DNA of 64,000 nucleotides from Psychrobacter sp. JCM 18902. GTDB lineage: Bacteria > Pseudomonadota > Gammaproteobacteria > Pseudomonadales > Moraxellaceae. A program made the translations under genes and the position numbers. This document shows, piece by piece, positions 43,720 through 52,610 of the stretch; position 1 is the stretch's first letter; every line of letters begins with the position of its first letter. Below the pieces are notes generated by a model. It was not told the origin of the DNA. It did not search any database and saw nothing but the letters and a program-made list of their open reading frames with translations. Where the stretch lies: the NCBI RefSeq assembly GCF_904846615.1, contig NZ_CAJHBK010000001.1:1488001-1552000 (forward strand), in the 5' to 3' direction.

Positions 43720-44314
43720 AACGTTGGCACCTCGATTGAAAACACAATGGTAATCTTCATTTGGCTTTTATTTTTGATCGGCTTTAGACTTGATTTTCAG
43801 ACGTAATTTTCGTTTTGTATAAGCGCTAATATTGCACATTTATATCAGGATAAACCGCTACTATTTATGCTCTACATTATACGCATAATAGCGGCCTAAT
43901 AGAAATCAATGTTACAGGCGTACACTTAGAAAGCCACAGTGCCCTTAATCTTATCATGCCGATTAATAACCATTATTGTGCTGACTGGTTACTCATACTA
44001 GCGCAGCATTACCTGCTATATATAAAAGGCAAATATTATAAGAATACCCTAAAGTTCTTCTGCTATTTATTTTAAATCCTCTATTTATCAGCCGACTTAT
44101 AGGTATATTTTGATAATTATAGTTATCTTTACTCGCATTTTTACGTCATCTCAAAAATAGAAAAATGAATAACCTTCTATTAATTATGTAGCAAACCCCA
44201 CAATTTGTATCTTTTTGACAAAAATATTGGTTCAACCCCTCGAAATTCTCCAAATATAGCGGTATAATTCACCGTTATAATCTTTACTAAATAACCTTAT
44301 TTTCTGGAGTTATC
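43720..44314. other. Divergent intergenic region ppsR / ppsA
   Basis: This is a 595-bp AT-rich region with no supported gene. A TATAAT lies 46 bp before ppsA (44263-44268). Its length leaves room for several regulator sites, but I cannot name any. Confidence 0.5.
44240..44268 (+). promoter_or_regulatory. Candidate ppsA promoter
   Basis: TCGAAA (4 of 6 to the -35 consensus) and a perfect TATAAT are separated by 17 bp. Transcription would start near 44275, about 40 bases before the ATG. Confidence 0.45.
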
Positions 44315-46699
44315 ATGGCAGCGCAATCTACAGCACTTGTAATCAATCTTGATCAGCTAGGAAAAGACGACATTGAAATGGTCGGCGGCAAGAACGCATC
44401 ATTAGGTGAAATGATCAGCCATTTGTCTGATTTGGGTGTTAGTGTTCCAGGCGGCTTTGCCACCACATCAAATGCATTCAACCGCTTTTTGAATGAAACT
44501 GGCCTGCTTGACAAAATCAACAGCGAACTAAAAACGCTAGATGTTGATGATGTCAAAAAACTTGCAGAAACGGGTAAAAAGATTCGTACTTGGATTATTG
44601 AGCAAGAGCTGCCAAGTGATCTTGAGCAAGAAGTGCGTCAATCGTTTGAAACGATGAGCGGCGGCGAAGACATCGCGGTTGCTGTCCGTTCTTCTGCGAC
44701 TGCCGAAGATTTGCCAGATGCGTCATTTGCGGGTCAGCAAGAGACTTTCTTGAACATTCGCGGCATTGATAACGTCCTAATTGCAATTAAAGAAGTATTT
44801 GCATCACTATATAATGACCGTGCCATCTCTTATCGTGTCCATAAAGGTTTTGAGCATGAAGGCGTTGCCTTATCTGCTGCTGTACAGCGTATGGTTCGCT
44901 CAGAAACTGGCGCGGCGGGTGTGATGTTCACGCTAGATACCGAAAGCGGTTTTGATCAAGTGGTATTCATCACCTCAAGCTATGGTCTAGGTGAAATGGT
45001 TGTACAGGGCGCGGTTAACCCAGACGAATTCTATATTTCTAAGCAATTGCTAGCCAATGGCAAACCATCGGTGATTCGCCGTAACCTAGGCAGCAAGCAT
45101 AAGAAAATGGTTTATGGTGATGAAGGTAGCACTACTAAATCAGTAAAAACTGTTGATGTTGAGAAACAAGATCGTATGCAGTTCTCATTATCAACTGAAG
45201 AGCTAACCTCTCTTGCTAAACAAGCCGTAACAATCGAAAAGCATTATGGCCAAGCGATGGATATCGAATGGGCAAAAGACGGCGACACTAACGAAATCTT
45301 TATCGTTCAGGCACGTCCTGAAACGGTTAAGAGCCGCCAAGACAGCAATGTCATGGAACGTTATATCATCGACACCACTAACGCTAAAGTATTGTGTGAA
45401 GGTCGTTCAATCGGTCAACGTATCGGTTCAGGTAAAGTCCGTATCGTTAGCAACTTAAATGAGATGGATAAAGTACAAGAAGGTGATGTACTGGTATCAG
45501 ACATGACGGATCCGGATTGGGAACCAGTCATGAAGCGTGCTTCTGCTATCATCACTAACCGTGGTGGTCGTACGTGTCACGCAGCGATTATCGCTCGTGA
45601 GCTAGGTGTTCCAGCCATCGTTGGTTGTGGTAATGCGACTGAGCTATTGGTTGATGGTCAAGACGTAACTGCTTCTTGTGCCGAAGGTGATACTGGCTTC
45701 ATTTATGAAAGCCAAATCGACTTTGAAGTACAGACTAACTCTGTTGAGTCTATGCCAGAGCTTGCATTCAAAGTAATGATGAACGTTGGTAATCCAGATC
45801 GTGCCTTCTCATTCACGCAAATGCCAAACGAAGGGATTGGTCTTGCGCGTTTAGAATTCATCATCAACCGTATGATTGGTGTGCATCCAAAAGCACTACT
45901 GAACATGAACAGCTTGCCACGCGAAATTGCCCAAGCCATCCAAGAGCGTATCGCTGGTTATGCCTCACCGGTAGATTTCTACGTGGATAAGTTGGTCGAA
46001 GGTATCTCAACCCTAGCCGTTGCCTTTATGGATCAGCCAGTTATCGTTCGTATGTCAGATTTTAAATCAAACGAATATGCTAACTTGCTTGGTGGTAAAT
46101 TATACGAGCCATCAGAAGAAAACCCAATGCTTGGTTTCCGCGGTGCCAGTCGTTATGTGTCTGACAACTTCCGTGACTGCTTTGAGCTTGAGTGTAAAGC
46201 ACTAAAACGCGTACGTGATGAGATGGGCTTGACCAATGTCGAGATTATGATTCCATTCGTTCGTACCGTTGGTGAAGCCAAAGAAGTCATCGAATTACTT
46301 GAGAAAAACGGTCTAAAACGTGGCGAAAACGGTTTACGCGTTATCATGATGTGTGAGCTACCAACCAACGCCCTATTGGCAGATGAATTTCTAGAACACT
46401 TCGATGGTTTCTCAATCGGCTCTAACGACTTGACTCAGTTGACACTTGGTCTTGACCGTGACTCAGGTATCGTCTCACATCTATTTGATGAGCGTGATCC
46501 TGCGGTTAAGAAACTATTGACCATGGCGATTGATGCGTGCCGTAAAGCAAACAAATATGTCGGCATCTGTGGTCAGGGTCCATCAGACCATCCAGATCTC
46601 GCGTTCTGGCTCATGGAGCAAGGTATCAGCTCAGTGTCGTTGAACCCTGATTCTGTACTAGATACTTGGTTCTTCTTAGCTGGTGAAGAAGCGAAGTAA
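44315..46699 (+). CDS. ppsA: Phosphoenolpyruvate synthase
   Basis: PpsA makes PEP from pyruvate and ATP (giving AMP and phosphate), the entry to gluconeogenesis. At 794 residues it has the normal length. The N-terminal ATP-grasp domain starts [15 protein letters not shown] and has [20 protein letters not shown]. The swivelling domain carries the phosphohistidine H422 in [20 protein letters not shown], with the adjacent Thr420 being the expected PpsR target. The C-terminal TIM barrel has [10 protein letters not shown] and the catalytic Cys752 in [19 protein letters not shown] ribosome-binding site precedes the ATG. Confidence 0.97.
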   Translation: MAAQSTALVINLDQLGKDDIEMVGGKNASLGEMISHLSDLGVSVPGGFATTSNAFNRFLNETGLLDKINSELKTLDVDDVKKLAETGKKIRTWIIEQELPSDLEQEVRQSFETMSGGEDIAVAVRSSATAEDLPDASFAGQQETFLNIRGIDNVLIAIKEVFASLYNDRAISYRVHKGFEHEGVALSAAVQRMVRSETGAAGVMFTLDTESGFDQVVFITSSYGLGEMVVQGAVNPDEFYISKQLLANGKPSVIRRNLGSKHKKMVYGDEGSTTKSVKTVDVEKQDRMQFSLSTEELTSLAKQAVTIEKHYGQAMDIEWAKDGDTNEIFIVQARPETVKSRQDSNVMERYIIDTTNAKVLCEGRSIGQRIGSGKVRIVSNLNEMDKVQEGDVLVSDMTDPDWEPVMKRASAIITNRGGRTCHAAIIARELGVPAIVGCGNATELLVDGQDVTASCAEGDTGFIYESQIDFEVQTNSVESMPELAFKVMMNVGNPDRAFSFTQMPNEGIGLARLEFIINRMIGVHPKALLNMNSLPREIAQAIQERIAGYASPVDFYVDKLVEGISTLAVAFMDQPVIVRMSDFKSNEYANLLGGKLYEPSEENPMLGFRGASRYVSDNFRDCFELECKALKRVRDEMGLTNVEIMIPFVRTVGEAKEVIELLEKNGLKRGENGLRVIMMCELPTNALLADEFLEHFDGFSIGSNDLTQLTLGLDRDSGIVSHLFDERDPAVKKLLTMAIDACRKANKYVGICGQGPSDHPDLAFWLMEQGISSVSLNPDSVLDTWFFLAGEEAK

Positions 46700-46754
46700 G
46701 CCCTAACGTTCAGTCACAGCAGTAATTCACACAGTCATTAAAGAAACAATGATC

Positions 46755-46786
46755 AGGGTCTATTTGAAAAATGTTAAATAGACCCT
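46755..46786 (+). terminator. Hairpin after ppsA
   Basis: A perfect 11-bp stem (46755-46765 with 46776-46786) with a 10-base loop starts 55 bp after the ppsA stop. No T-run follows, so it is a probable weak or factor-assisted terminator or a 3'-end stabiliser. Confidence 0.55.
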
Positions 46787-46840
46787 AATATTATGTATCA
46801 TATATAGTGACTTAAGATATGACTAACTATGCAGGCAATT

Positions 46841-47824
46841 ATGCAGATTTTCCTTGCTCGAAATAACGTACAAGCTGGTCCCTACAATTTGGAGCAGCTA
46901 AATATCATGTTGGCATCTGGTGAAGTACTGCTGGATGATTTGATGTGGCATGAAGGCTTAGACCAATGGCAGCGTGTCGGTAACTTGACCAACAATCAAA
47001 CGGTTTATAGACCTACCAACCTTGTCAAGCCTCAAGTTAATGACTCTATTATCAATAATGTAACTGTTTTTTCTGAAGACAATGCTAGCAATAGCTCGGA
47101 TAGCAAATCAGTTTCATTAGATAGATTGTATGGCAAGCCTGAACGTCCGAAAGACACGGATAAAAATGTGAAAGCTGACATGACAACCAATCGTCAGCAC
47201 ACACCGCACAATAATGTGTCACTAAACAAGTCTAATAGCAATAAGGCTGCGTCTAGCAAAGACAAAGTCGTCGGCAATGTGGTACTTGCACCGATTATGT
47301 CGCGAGTATTAGCAACGGCCATCAATGGACTACTCTATCTACTCGCTATCTTTCCGCTAGTGATGGCATTGACAAAAATGGATGTGGATTATACCAAATT
47401 CCAAAATATCCAAGACATGGATGCGGCTTATCAGTATTCAATGACACTGATGGAGAGTCTTCCTAGTAGCACATTGATGATGTCGCAAGTGATGGTATTT
47501 GGCTTATTTGCGCTGCAATTGGTATTTATCACACTGCGTGGTCAGTCACTCGGTAAGCTGATTACGGGTATTCGCGTGGTGGATCAAACCACTCATCGGT
47601 TGCCCTCTTTTACCAAGCTTATTGGTGTGCGTACTTTGTTATTGTTTATTATTTATAACTTATTGTTTTCGTTTACTAGCTTCTTAGGGTTCGTGATTAT
47701 TGCTATTCACTATTACATGGCATCGAAAAGCCCTGAAAATATCGGCTGGCATGACAAATTGGCCAAAACTTTGGTGGTAAAAGCAGATAGCAGTCAGCTA
47801 GTGAAAGAACCAAAAATAAAATAG
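46841..47824 (+). CDS. GYF-domain/RDD-family membrane protein
   Basis: This is a 327-residue protein. The N-terminal GYF_2 (DUF4339) domain is clear in IFLARNNVQAGPYNLEQLNI and LLDDLMWHEGLDQWQRV; such domains bind proline-rich or other partner peptides. A polar linker (about 60-145) leads to an RDD domain: MSRVLATAINGLLYLLAIFP, then GQSLGKLITGIRVVDQTTHR, and IGWHDKLAKTLVV at the end. RDD proteins are inner-membrane proteins, in some cases Na+/H+ antiporters, with function mostly unknown. The ATG at 46841 has AGG five bases upstream and is preferred over the in-frame ATG at 46829. Confidence 0.85.
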   Translation: MQIFLARNNVQAGPYNLEQLNIMLASGEVLLDDLMWHEGLDQWQRVGNLTNNQTVYRPTNLVKPQVNDSIINNVTVFSEDNASNSSDSKSVSLDRLYGKPERPKDTDKNVKADMTTNRQHTPHNNVSLNKSNSNKAASSKDKVVGNVVLAPIMSRVLATAINGLLYLLAIFPLVMALTKMDVDYTKFQNIQDMDAAYQYSMTLMESLPSSTLMMSQVMVFGLFALQLVFITLRGQSLGKLITGIRVVDQTTHRLPSFTKLIGVRTLLLFIIYNLLFSFTSFLGFVIIAIHYYMASKSPENIGWHDKLAKTLVVKADSSQLVKEPKIK

Positions 47825-47858
47825 CTTGTTTATTAACAATCCATCTTATTGTTTTGAT

Positions 47859-47888
47859 AAAAAAGCAGCGTGATATCGCTGCTTTTTT
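47859..47888 (+). terminator. Terminator of the RDD gene
   Basis: A perfect 12-bp stem (AAAAAAGCAGCG/CGCTGCTTTTTT) has a 6-base loop and lies 35 bp after the stop. Confidence 0.9.
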
Positions 47889-47948
47889 ATGGACCGAGCA
47901 TTTCTAATTATTGTTATAATTTATTAACGGTGGCTCAGTGATTAACCT

Positions 47949-47977
47949 TTGTGTTAGTTGCTAAGTACTGTTATAAT
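47949..47977 (+). promoter_or_regulatory. Candidate promoter of rpsF-rpsR-rplI
   Basis: TTGTGT and a perfect TATAAT are separated by 17 bp. Transcription from here gives a leader of about 120 bases that contains the S6:S18-type element. Confidence 0.5.
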
Positions 47978-48053
47978 ACGGCGCTTTATAAACTAAGCTT
48001 ATTTCTTATTATTTTTTATAATAATAGCTAGAAATCGGGCTTACCTTATAAAT

Positions 48054-48099
48054 CTCCTTGCTATTAACATAGGGTTAATAGCTACTAATCCGTAAGGAG
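48054..48099 (+). promoter_or_regulatory. Probable S6:S18-binding mRNA leader of rpsF
   Basis: CTCCTT (48054-48059) can pair with the ribosome-binding site AAGGAG (48094-48099). Between them a perfect 9-bp hairpin (48060-48068 with 48074-48082) stands on one side and an unpaired CCG (48090-48092) on the other. An outer stem hiding the ribosome-binding site, an inner hairpin and a CCG in the bulge are the hallmarks of the known S6:S18 autoregulatory RNA, which mimics their 16S rRNA site. Excess S6-S18 would lock the leader and repress translation. Confidence 0.8.
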
Positions 48100-48104
48100 T
48101 CATA

Positions 48105-48509
48105 ATGCGACATTACGAACTGGTGTTACTTGTACACCCAGACCAAAGCGACCAAGTGGTCGGCATGGTTGAGCGCTACATCAAGTTAGTTCAAGACAAC
48201 AACGGTGTTATCCATCGTTTAGAAGATTGGGGCCGCCGTCAATTGGCATATCCAATCAACAAGATTCACAAAGCTCACTACGTTCTTTTCAACATTGAAA
48301 CTGACGGTGAAACTTTAGCTGAACTTGAAGAATTATTCCGTTATAACGACGCGATCATTCGTAGTCTAGTTATGCGCCGTGACGACGCTGTCACTGAAGA
48401 GTCGCAGTTAGCCAAGAATGCCGATGAAAAACGCGCACGCAAAGCAACTACTCGTCGTCCAGACAGTCGTGAAAACGATAATGACGACAACGACAACAGT
48501 GAAGACTAA
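48105..48509 (+). CDS. rpsF: 30S ribosomal protein S6
   Basis: S6 binds the central domain of 16S rRNA with S18. The N-terminus [20 protein letters not shown] and the motif [20 protein letters not shown] are typical, followed by [20 protein letters not shown]. At 134 residues it has an acidic C-terminal tail ([13 protein letters not shown]), as in enterobacterial S6, where glutamates are added by RimK. It is the first gene of rpsF-rpsR-rplI; rpsR follows after 16 bp. Confidence 0.98.
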   Translation: MRHYELVLLVHPDQSDQVVGMVERYIKLVQDNNGVIHRLEDWGRRQLAYPINKIHKAHYVLFNIETDGETLAELEELFRYNDAIIRSLVMRRDDAVTEESQLAKNADEKRARKATTRRPDSRENDNDDNDNSED

Positions 48510-48525
48510 TTAAAGGAGAATACTC

Positions 48526-48756
48526 ATGGCACGTTTCTATCGCCGTCGCAAATTCTGCCGTTTCACTGCTGAAGGCATCACTCACATCGATTATAAAGAT
48601 GTTGAATTGCTAAAACAGTACATCAGTGATAATGGTAAAATCGTACCAAGCCGCATTACCGGTACATCTACTAAATATCAGCGTCAACTAGCTACTGCTA
48701 TCAAGCAAGCTCGTTATTTATCGCTACTTCCATACACTGATAACCATCAGGGTTAA
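48526..48756 (+). CDS. rpsR: 30S ribosomal protein S18
   Basis: S18 forms a heterodimer with S6 on the 30S platform. This 76-residue protein has the family pattern [14 protein letters not shown], then [40 protein letters not shown] and [12 protein letters not shown] full-strength ribosome-binding site AAAGGAG precedes the ATG. The gap to rplI is 26 bp. Confidence 0.98.
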   Translation: MARFYRRRKFCRFTAEGITHIDYKDVELLKQYISDNGKIVPSRITGTSTKYQRQLATAIKQARYLSLLPYTDNHQG

Positions 48757-48782
48757 CCGTTAATTTTAACTAGGAATGACTC

Positions 48783-49292
48783 ATGCAAATTATTTTGTTA
48801 CAGCGTATCGTCAACCTTGGTAAACTCGGTGAAACTGTCGATGTGAAACCAGGTTACGGACGTAACTTTCTTATCCCTTTGGGTAAAGCACTACCTGCTA
48901 CTGCAGCTAACATTGAAAAGTTCGAAGCACGTCGTGCTGAGCTTGAAGCTGAAGAAGCCAAAGAAGTAGCTGTTGCTCAAGAACGTGCTGATGCGCTAAC
49001 TGACGTTAATGTCATCATGCGTGCTAAATCAGGCGACGAAGGCAAGCTATTCGGCTCTATCGGTACACGCGATATCGCTGAAGCATTGACTAACTCAGGT
49101 CTAGAAGTAGACCGTGCTGAAATCAAGCTTCCTGAAGGCACTTTACGTCAAGTTGGCGAATACAATGTTGATATTCAGCTACATCATGACGTCACCGCTA
49201 CTATTCTAGTTACCATTCTTTCTGAAGATGGCGACAACGAAGAGTCAGCAACAGAAGTAGAAGACGAGAACGAAGATTATTCAGAAGAGTAA
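48783..49292 (+). CDS. rplI: 50S ribosomal protein L9
   Basis: L9 is an elongated protein at the base of the L1 stalk. The N-terminal domain [20 protein letters not shown] with [16 protein letters not shown] is typical. A long connecting helix follows (about 40-75), then the C-terminal domain with [20 protein letters not shown]. At 169 residues it is about 20 longer than E. coli L9 because of an acidic tail ([20 protein letters not shown]). The operon ends with the terminator at 49319. Confidence 0.98.
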   Translation: MQIILLQRIVNLGKLGETVDVKPGYGRNFLIPLGKALPATAANIEKFEARRAELEAEEAKEVAVAQERADALTDVNVIMRAKSGDEGKLFGSIGTRDIAEALTNSGLEVDRAEIKLPEGTLRQVGEYNVDIQLHHDVTATILVTILSEDGDNEESATEVEDENEDYSEE

Positions 49293-49318
49293 TTTTTTGA
49301 ATATCTAGATCTAGTCTA

Positions 49319-49353
49319 AAAAAGCCAGTAACGTCATGTTGCTGGCTTTTTTG
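49319..49353 (+). terminator. Terminator of the rpsF operon
   Basis: A 15-position stem with one G-U pair (AAGCCAGTAAC/GTTGCTGGCTT core) has a 5-base loop and T6, starting 27 bp after rplI. Confidence 0.9.
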
Positions 49354-49562
49354 CGTTTTGCTATTGCGCTTAATTGATGATTTTATCAGGTATCTTGTGC
49401 AGTGATATATTCTAGCAACTATTTGTAATAAATAGCTTGGAAAGCCTATACTTAACAATAAGATACTACCTATAAAGTCATCTTTATTATTGTCACCTGA
49501 GTTGATATGCTCGTTGTATTTGATTGATAGATTTTATTTAGATAACGATAGGCTGCAATGAC

Positions 49563-49811
49563 ATGATAAATACTGACGACAAATTACGCTGTACCCAAGG
49601 CAATCACTTTTATAGCGAAGGTGAAATTTATAAGGTGGGTAGAATCGTTAATAATAAATACTTTCAAATCCTAACCGATAACGATGCAGACCATTGGTAC
49701 GCAACACTGGATGTTAGAGGCATTTATGTGAGCTTTGATTCGAACCTAGGATTAGCAGAAAACGAGAGAGCCTACTTTGAAAAAATCGATGAGCTACAAG
49801 CTGAAAGCTAG
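49563..49811 (+). CDS. Small hypothetical protein
   Basis: This is an 82-residue soluble protein that I do not recognise. KLRCTQGNHFYSEGEIYKVG, then YFQILTDNDADHWYATLDVR, suggests a small beta-rich fold like short phage or plasmid accessory proteins. The ribosome-binding site is weak. It has balanced amino-acid usage and is followed by a terminator hairpin, which supports a real gene. Confidence 0.6.
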   Translation: MINTDDKLRCTQGNHFYSEGEIYKVGRIVNNKYFQILTDNDADHWYATLDVRGIYVSFDSNLGLAENERAYFEKIDELQAES

Positions 49812-49859
49812 CAGCCTCCTAAATTATTCAAAAGCACTCAAAAGCATTCAAAATTTGAG

Positions 49860-49887
49860 AACGGTCAACATAAGGGCCGTTTTTTTA
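49860..49887 (+). terminator. Terminator of the small hypothetical gene
   Basis: AACGGTC and GGCCGTT form a 7-bp stem with one G-U pair and an 8-base loop, followed by a T-run reaching to the 3' end of the convergent cobC gene. Confidence 0.75.
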
Positions 49888-49888
49888 A

Positions 49889-50440
49889 TTAAATATCAAT
49901 ACGATTACAGGACAGATATGCGACAGAGCGCGGCCACTCAGCGGCTGTTTTCGGCACTTCTTGGTCAGCAGCCATTATCTTGGCGGCATTTATCCAGCCT
50001 GCATGACCGATGACTAATACTGGGCTATCTTCTTGTTCAGCTGAAACCTTAACCAACCAACCTTCAACACGCTCAAATAGCTGCTGCAAGCTCTCTCCAT
50101 GACTGGGCGCAAAATGGGTAAAATTGTTACACCACTCATCAATCTCTTGCTTGGTGATTTGCGCCCACCGACATCCATCCCATTCGCCAAAATGAATCTC
50201 AGCCAATTCAGGCGCGACTCGACACTCAAAACCACATTGCGCTAATATTTGCCCGACCTTTAGTGAACGTTGTAAGGGGCTAACCCAAATTGTTTTTGGT
50301 AATTGATGCAAACGCACAAAGCGCTCGATTTTATTGGCAAGACGTTTCAACTTACGTTTATCGACGCCGATATCCGTTTGTCCAATACAAATTCCTTCAG
50401 TATTCATCGGTTTGGGATGACGCCAAATATAGAGAATCAT
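49889..50440 (-). CDS. cobC: Histidine phosphatase, probable alpha-ribazole phosphatase CobC
   Basis: This 183-residue protein belongs to the histidine phosphatase superfamily. The catalytic N-terminal motif reads IWRHPKPMNTEGICIGQTDI, with RHP in place of the common RHG. WVSPLQRSLKVGQIL holds the phosphate-pocket Arg, and VLVIGHAGWINAAK the second catalytic His. In B12 assembly it removes the 5'-phosphate of alpha-ribazole. It is the third gene of cobT-cobS-cobC, 31 bp after cobS, which supports the assignment. The start is the ATG at 50440, because the 41 extra residues in the longer frame overlap cobS and do not resemble the family. Confidence 0.87.
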   Translation of the reverse strand: MILYIWRHPKPMNTEGICIGQTDIGVDKRKLKRLANKIERFVRLHQLPKTIWVSPLQRSLKVGQILAQCGFECRVAPELAEIHFGEWDGCRWAQITKQEIDEWCNNFTHFAPSHGESLQQLFERVEGWLVKVSAEQEDSPVLVIGHAGWINAAKIMAADQEVPKTAAEWPRSVAYLSCNRIDI

Positions 50441-50471
50441 GAATGAGTATTGTCCTTGTTGACGATTTGAT

Positions 50472-51332
50472 TTAAATAAAGGGTATAGAAGCAGCCAGTC
50501 CGATATAAATAGCAATTTCACTAAGCTGCTGCGTCGCGCCGAGCCCATCGCCCGTGTAACCATCCAAGCGCCTGCGCAATAAACGTCGCATGTAGTCAGT
50601 GGCTATCAGCGCCAGTATCATGGCTAACAACCATCGAGCAAGCCCAATCTGCTGCAGCGTATTGGGGAATATAAGGGCGACTAAAATAATAGCCAATATT
50701 AGCCAGCCACTGCTATATAGCCCTTGTATTGGCGTCAACTGCTGCGCCATCGGCTTGGCTTTTGCGTGTTCAATCTCGCCGCCATAAGGCAGTAAAGACA
50801 GCAGGCTAATGCAAAGTAAACGCGACGCGGTATGTCCTATGATAAGCGCGATGACAGCTATCGGTATGGGCATCGAGGCAAGTAAGCTGATTTTGAGTAA
50901 TAGCGCCGACACCAAACCTAATACACCATAAGTACCTAGACGTGAGTCTTTCATAATAGTCAGTGTGCGCTCGCGAGTCAGACCACCGCCGAGACCGTCA
51001 CAGCTATCCGCCAGACCATCTTCATGAAAAGCGCCCGTCAGTTTAATTCCAAAAGCTGTGCTCAGCGCTGCAGCAACTAGGGGCGTAAATAAGAGACTGC
51101 CCAGCCAAAACAAGCCAGCACAGAGTAAGCCCACCAGTAAACCGACTGCGGGAAAATGGCGACTGCTTTGATGCAACCATTGCGGATCATAATGCTTAAA
51201 TGACGGTACAGGTATTCGGGTTAAAAATTGAACAGCAACCAGTAACAATATCCATTCATGCTTTATCAATTGAGCAAGGGTTCGTCTAGGCGAGGATGGC
51301 TGATTTGATGGTTTGTTTAATGATTGTGACAT
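50472..51332 (-). CDS. cobS: Adenosylcobinamide-GDP ribazoletransferase CobS
   Basis: CobS is an inner-membrane enzyme that joins adenosylcobinamide-GDP to alpha-ribazole (phosphate), the last assembly step of cobalamin. The motifs VAVQFLTRIPVPSF, FHEDGLADSCDGLGGGLTRE and IMKDSRLGTYGVLGLV are diagnostic. About six hydrophobic segments are visible in 286 residues. Its start overlaps the cobT stop (ATGA), so the two are translationally coupled. A polar N-terminal arm of about 25 residues is extra. Confidence 0.95.
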   Translation of the reverse strand: MSQSLNKPSNQPSSPRRTLAQLIKHEWILLLVAVQFLTRIPVPSFKHYDPQWLHQSSRHFPAVGLLVGLLCAGLFWLGSLLFTPLVAAALSTAFGIKLTGAFHEDGLADSCDGLGGGLTRERTLTIMKDSRLGTYGVLGLVSALLLKISLLASMPIPIAVIALIIGHTASRLLCISLLSLLPYGGEIEHAKAKPMAQQLTPIQGLYSSGWLILAIILVALIFPNTLQQIGLARWLLAMILALIATDYMRRLLRRRLDGYTGDGLGATQQLSEIAIYIGLAASIPFI

Positions 51333-52384
51333 CAGTTGTTTTGCTCACTGATACCGGCGTCACTAAAGCTTGCCATCTCATTGATAATGGCGCAAGCGGA
51401 TTGCAACAATGGATACGCGAGCGCAGCCCCGCTACCCTCGCCTAAGCGCATGCCCATATTAAGTAAAGGCTCAGCATTTAGTGATTTCAATAAATGCGCG
51501 TGCCCCGGCTCAACAGAATGATGAGCAAAGACCGCGTATTGAGCAACACCGGGCGCTAGGCGTTCAGCCACCAATAATGCGCTACTGGCAATAAAACCGT
51601 CAATCAGGAGAATACGCCGTTCACTAGCAGCCTGAATCAGCGCACCCGCCATCATGGCAATTTCAAGCCCGCCCAATGCAGCGAGTACATCAAACGGTGC
51701 TTGTGCCTGTTGATGACGCTCTAATACTTGCGTCAAAATATCCGTCTTATGCTCTAATCCTGCATCATCAAGACCGGTACCGCGACCGATACAATCAGCA
51801 ATAGATAAGTCGCCCAGTCTTGCGAGCAAAAGACTCGCTGCTGAAGTATTGCCTATGCCCATTTCACCAACAATCAACAGATTACCCACTAGATTCTTAA
51901 CGACTTTCATGCCGTTTTCTAGCGCTGCTAAACACTCTGCTGCTGTCATTGCAGGCTCTGTTAGCGCGTCTCGGCTACCATGGCGAACTTTATAATCTAG
52001 CAATTTCGGATGAAGAGCAAAGTCGGCATCCACCCCAGCGTCAACAACCTTTAACTCAATATTATGCTGGCGTGCCAGTACGTTGATGGCAGCGCCGCCT
52101 TGCAAAAAGTTATGAACCATTTGCGCAGTGACAGCACTAGGAAACGCTGAAGTACCATGCTTAGTCAAACCATGGTCTGCCGCAAACACTCGTATTTGCG
52201 CTTGCTCAATATGCGGTGTGATCGTTCCTTGAATCATGCCCAACTGCACAGCGAGTGCCTCTATTCGCCCAAGCGCGCCCAGCGGCTTGGTTTTTAGGTC
52301 TATAATCTGCTGTAGCTGCAGACGTAATTCATCATTTTCTATATTGGCTATAGTAGGCGCGGTAAATATGGTCAAGGTAGGCAT
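51332..52384 (-). CDS. cobT: Nicotinate-nucleotide-dimethylbenzimidazole phosphoribosyltransferase CobT
   Basis: CobT activates the lower ligand by making alpha-ribazole phosphate from dimethylbenzimidazole and nicotinate mononucleotide. Motifs are LDLKTKPLGALGRIE-like (here IIDLKTKPLGALGRIEALAV), VFAADHGLTKHGTSAFPSAV, GEMGIGNTSAASLLLARL and LALGGLEIAMMAGALI-like, with SVEPGHAHLLKSLNAEPLLN near the end. The 350-residue length is normal. It is the first gene of cobTSC. No cobU/cobP lies here, and I see no cobalamin-riboswitch B12 box in the 226 bp upstream. Confidence 0.95.
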   Translation of the reverse strand: MPTLTIFTAPTIANIENDELRLQLQQIIDLKTKPLGALGRIEALAVQLGMIQGTITPHIEQAQIRVFAADHGLTKHGTSAFPSAVTAQMVHNFLQGGAAINVLARQHNIELKVVDAGVDADFALHPKLLDYKVRHGSRDALTEPAMTAAECLAALENGMKVVKNLVGNLLIVGEMGIGNTSAASLLLARLGDLSIADCIGRGTGLDDAGLEHKTDILTQVLERHQQAQAPFDVLAALGGLEIAMMAGALIQAASERRILLIDGFIASSALLVAERLAPGVAQYAVFAHHSVEPGHAHLLKSLNAEPLLNMGMRLGEGSGAALAYPLLQSACAIINEMASFSDAGISEQNN

Positions 52385-52610
52385 CCTGATAATAGTACGT
52401 GTGAAGCAAAAAGCACATACTAGCAGAGTATCTAAGCTTTACCATGAATAAAATCAAATATGAGCCGAATAGATTCCCTAGCAGCTTGGATTTACTATAG
52501 AATATGCCCCTTTAAAAATCCATATACCTATTGATGCTGCTATTAATGAAATAATAGCTCAGTAGCAGCATCCACAATTATCGCTATCAACCCTACATGT
52601 AGAGACAGTA

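Noticed and set aside
51336..52451. Several short plus-strand frames within cobT and its upstream region
   Set aside because: They are antisense shadows of a well-supported gene.
52385..52610. Cobalamin riboswitch before cobT
   Set aside because: No B12 box or matching hairpins were seen on the minus strand, and the region is short.
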